Shown: positions 5,311 through 6,461 of the stretch, piece after piece
Position numbering within the stretch: position 1 is the stretch's first letter
How the letters are laid out: every line of letters begins with the position of its first letter
Assembly (NCBI GenBank): GCA_018896985.1
Contig: JAHILQ010000202.1
Coordinates: 1 to 6,461, forward strand
Length of the DNA: 6,461 bases
DNA from: Nitrospinota bacterium
Lineage (GTDB): Bacteria; Nitrospirota; Thermodesulfovibrionia; Thermodesulfovibrionales; UBA1546
Direction: 5' to 3'
The notes under the pieces: model-generated
Seen by the model: only the letters and a program-made list of their open reading frames with translations
Database searches by the model: none
What the model was told of the DNA's origin: nothing
Translations under genes and position numbers: made by a program

Positions 5311-6461
5311 AAGTGGACGATGACTTTGGTTTTCAGCCGGGTGAAGTAGAAATACCCAAACAGGAAGAGTTTTATAAGCTTCCCCGCAGGTTTGGGAGTG
5401 TGCCTGTGGATGAGGCTCCTCTTGGATGGGAGACGGTTGTAAAGCCTGCGGAAGTCAAGGTAACAAAGTTTGAGAATGTTTATCCAAGGCTTTCCCTGCC
5501 ATTTCAGGAAGTGGATAAGGTCTCTTTTGGCTATTCAGATTTCCCACTCGATACTGAAAAATATCATCCTGATTTATTCCCGAAAGGCGCAAACAGGCTT
5601 TTCTTTGGAGACAATCTCCATGTGATGAGGCAGTTGCCTTCAAACTCAATTGATTTAATCTACATAGACCCGCCGTTTTTCTCAGGCAGAAATTACAATA
5701 TCCTCTTTGGCGACAAAAACGAGGTTCGTTCTTTTACCGACATCTGGGAAGGCGGTATGCCCGGCTATCTCATCTGGCTTAATGCAAGGCTCTATGAGAT
5801 GAAAAGGCTTTTAAAACCTACAGGGTCAATCTATGTCCACCTTGACTGGCACGCTGTCCATTATGTGAAGGTGGAGATGGATAAGATATTTGGGAGCGGT
5901 GGAGCAAACGCATCCGATGCAGGATTTAAGAGAGAAATTATTTGGTCAACTACCGATACATCGGGTTTCAAAAGTCAAGTTAAGAATTGGGTGCGGTCAC
6001 ACGATAGCATTCTCTACTATACAAAGAGCAAAGATTTCCATTTTGAGAAAATGTATTGGGAGCATTTGGCAGAATACATCACAAGGTTTAAAAAGATTGA
6101 TAATGATGGAAGGAAATACCGAGATGATAGACCTGGGGGAAGGAAACAATATCTTGATAAAACCAAAGGGAAATTAATTGGAGATGTTTGGGATGACATA
6201 GACTCTTTTCAACAAGCATCTACAAACCCTGAATATATTGGATACCCAACACAAAAAAGGGAGGCGCTTGTCGCGAGGATAATTGAGGCTTCTTCCAACG
6301 AAGGCGATGTGGTGGCAGATTTCTTTTGCGGCGGGGGGACAACCCTTGCAGTTGCGCAGAGGCTTAACCGTCGTTGGATTCGAAGAGCTCGCGGAACTCC
6401 TGGTCGCCGGTGTCGGCGCGTCTTCCCTCGGACAGACCGGAGCCGATTCCCTGGAGGCAGA
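5307..6461 (+). CDS. Site-specific DNA methyltransferase, beta class, 3' end lost
   Basis: SAM-dependent amino-methyltransferase acting on adenine N6 or cytosine N4 of DNA; the recognition sequence cannot be told. The catalytic motif DPPF is at residues 121-124, in SIDLIYIDPPFFSGRNYN. It is followed by helix and strand elements (MKRLLKPTGSIYVHLDWH), a middle region likely to include target recognition (about 205-310), and the SAM-binding motif DFFCGGGTT at 338-346. This order (catalytic before SAM-binding) is that of the beta class, as in type III Mod and related type II enzymes. The first ~95 residues before FFGDNLHVM are an extension I do not recognise. The ATG overlaps the yggS stop by 4 bp. 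The family-like sequence ends at RRWI (residue 358, base 6380), where GCD-type motif II should follow; the 27 codons after that are GC-rich and unrelated, so the true C-terminus is missing. Confidence 0.88.
   Translation, partial: MKVDDDFGFQPGEVEIPKQEEFYKLPRRFGSVPVDEAPLGWETVVKPAEVKVTKFENVYPRLSLPFQEVDKVSFGYSDFPLDTEKYHPDLFPKGANRLFFGDNLHVMRQLPSNSIDLIYIDPPFFSGRNYNILFGDKNEVRSFTDIWEGGMPGYLIWLNARLYEMKRLLKPTGSIYVHLDWHAVHYVKVEMDKIFGSGGANASDAGFKREIIWSTTDTSGFKSQVKNWVRSHDSILYYTKSKDFHFEKMYWEHLAEYITRFKKIDNDGRKYRDDRPGGRKQYLDKTKGKLIGDVWDDIDSFQQASTNPEYIGYPTQKREALVARIIEASSNEGDVVADFFCGGGTTLAVAQRLNRRWIRRARGTPGRRCRRVFPRTDRSRFPGGR
6381..6461. other. GC-rich foreign tail, probable chimeric contig end
   Basis: 55 of these 81 bases are G or C (68%), well above the genes to the left. 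The methyltransferase frame stays open but becomes arginine- and proline-rich and loses homology after RRWI. A different plus frame (from 6379: FEELAELLVAGVG...) and a minus frame containing DTGDQEFRELFE both look protein-like with GC-rich third positions, as expected if the segment comes from a high-GC genome. The join lies between about 6366 and 6381. Confidence 0.65.

Noticed and set aside
5890..6177. 95-codon plus-strand frame inside the methyltransferase
   Set aside because: The methyltransferase frame is continuous through this region with family-consistent sequence; this is a shadow frame.

Overview
The window looks like a chromosomal segment from a Gram-negative-type bacterium of moderate GC, most likely a metagenome contig. 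It carries conserved housekeeping genes (recO, a DUF151 bifunctional-nuclease gene, a class-I aminotransferase, rnc, a YggS/PLPBP gene), and its gaps hold short palindromic and MITE-like repeats. The style of gene and repeat resembles Nitrospirota or Desulfobacterota-like genomes as I remember them. That placement is an impression only, because no 16S or tRNA gene is present.

Layout, left to right. On the minus strand, positions 1-69 hold the first codons of an unassigned gene, followed by recO (105-839) and a DUF151 gene (898-1350). These three share a direction and read as one operon, transcribed right to left. A perfect TTGACA -35 box near 1505 lies upstream of it. Positions 1351-1723 contain no credible protein gene. 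Positions 1528-1717 of this gap can fold, on the plus strand, into a long closed structure in which every stem mismatch becomes a G-U wobble; this is the best candidate here for an undescribed RNA. Next come a minus-strand aminotransferase (1724-2914, trimmed start), a 135-bp MITE-like element (2951-3085), a nitroreductase-family gene (3137-3799) and rnc (3822-4523, trimmed start). The nitroreductase and rnc genes are 22 bp apart and probably co-transcribed.

The 82-bp gap between rnc and yggS is a divergent control region. It has a TTGACA/TATTAT promoter whose predicted start falls almost on the rnc ATG (leaderless mRNA), a TATAAT on the opposite strand for yggS, and a palindromic repeat that would place two mutually exclusive hairpins in the yggS leader. 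yggS (4606-5310) overlaps a DNA methyltransferase gene (5307 onward) in an ATGA junction. The methyltransferase has its catalytic DPPF and SAM-binding FCGGGT motifs in the beta-class order.

The last ~80 bases (from about 6381) are 68% GC, do not continue the methyltransferase fold, and look coding in other frames. I read this as a chimeric contig end, not real biology. Any restriction or defence partner of the methyltransferase would lie beyond that break and cannot be seen.
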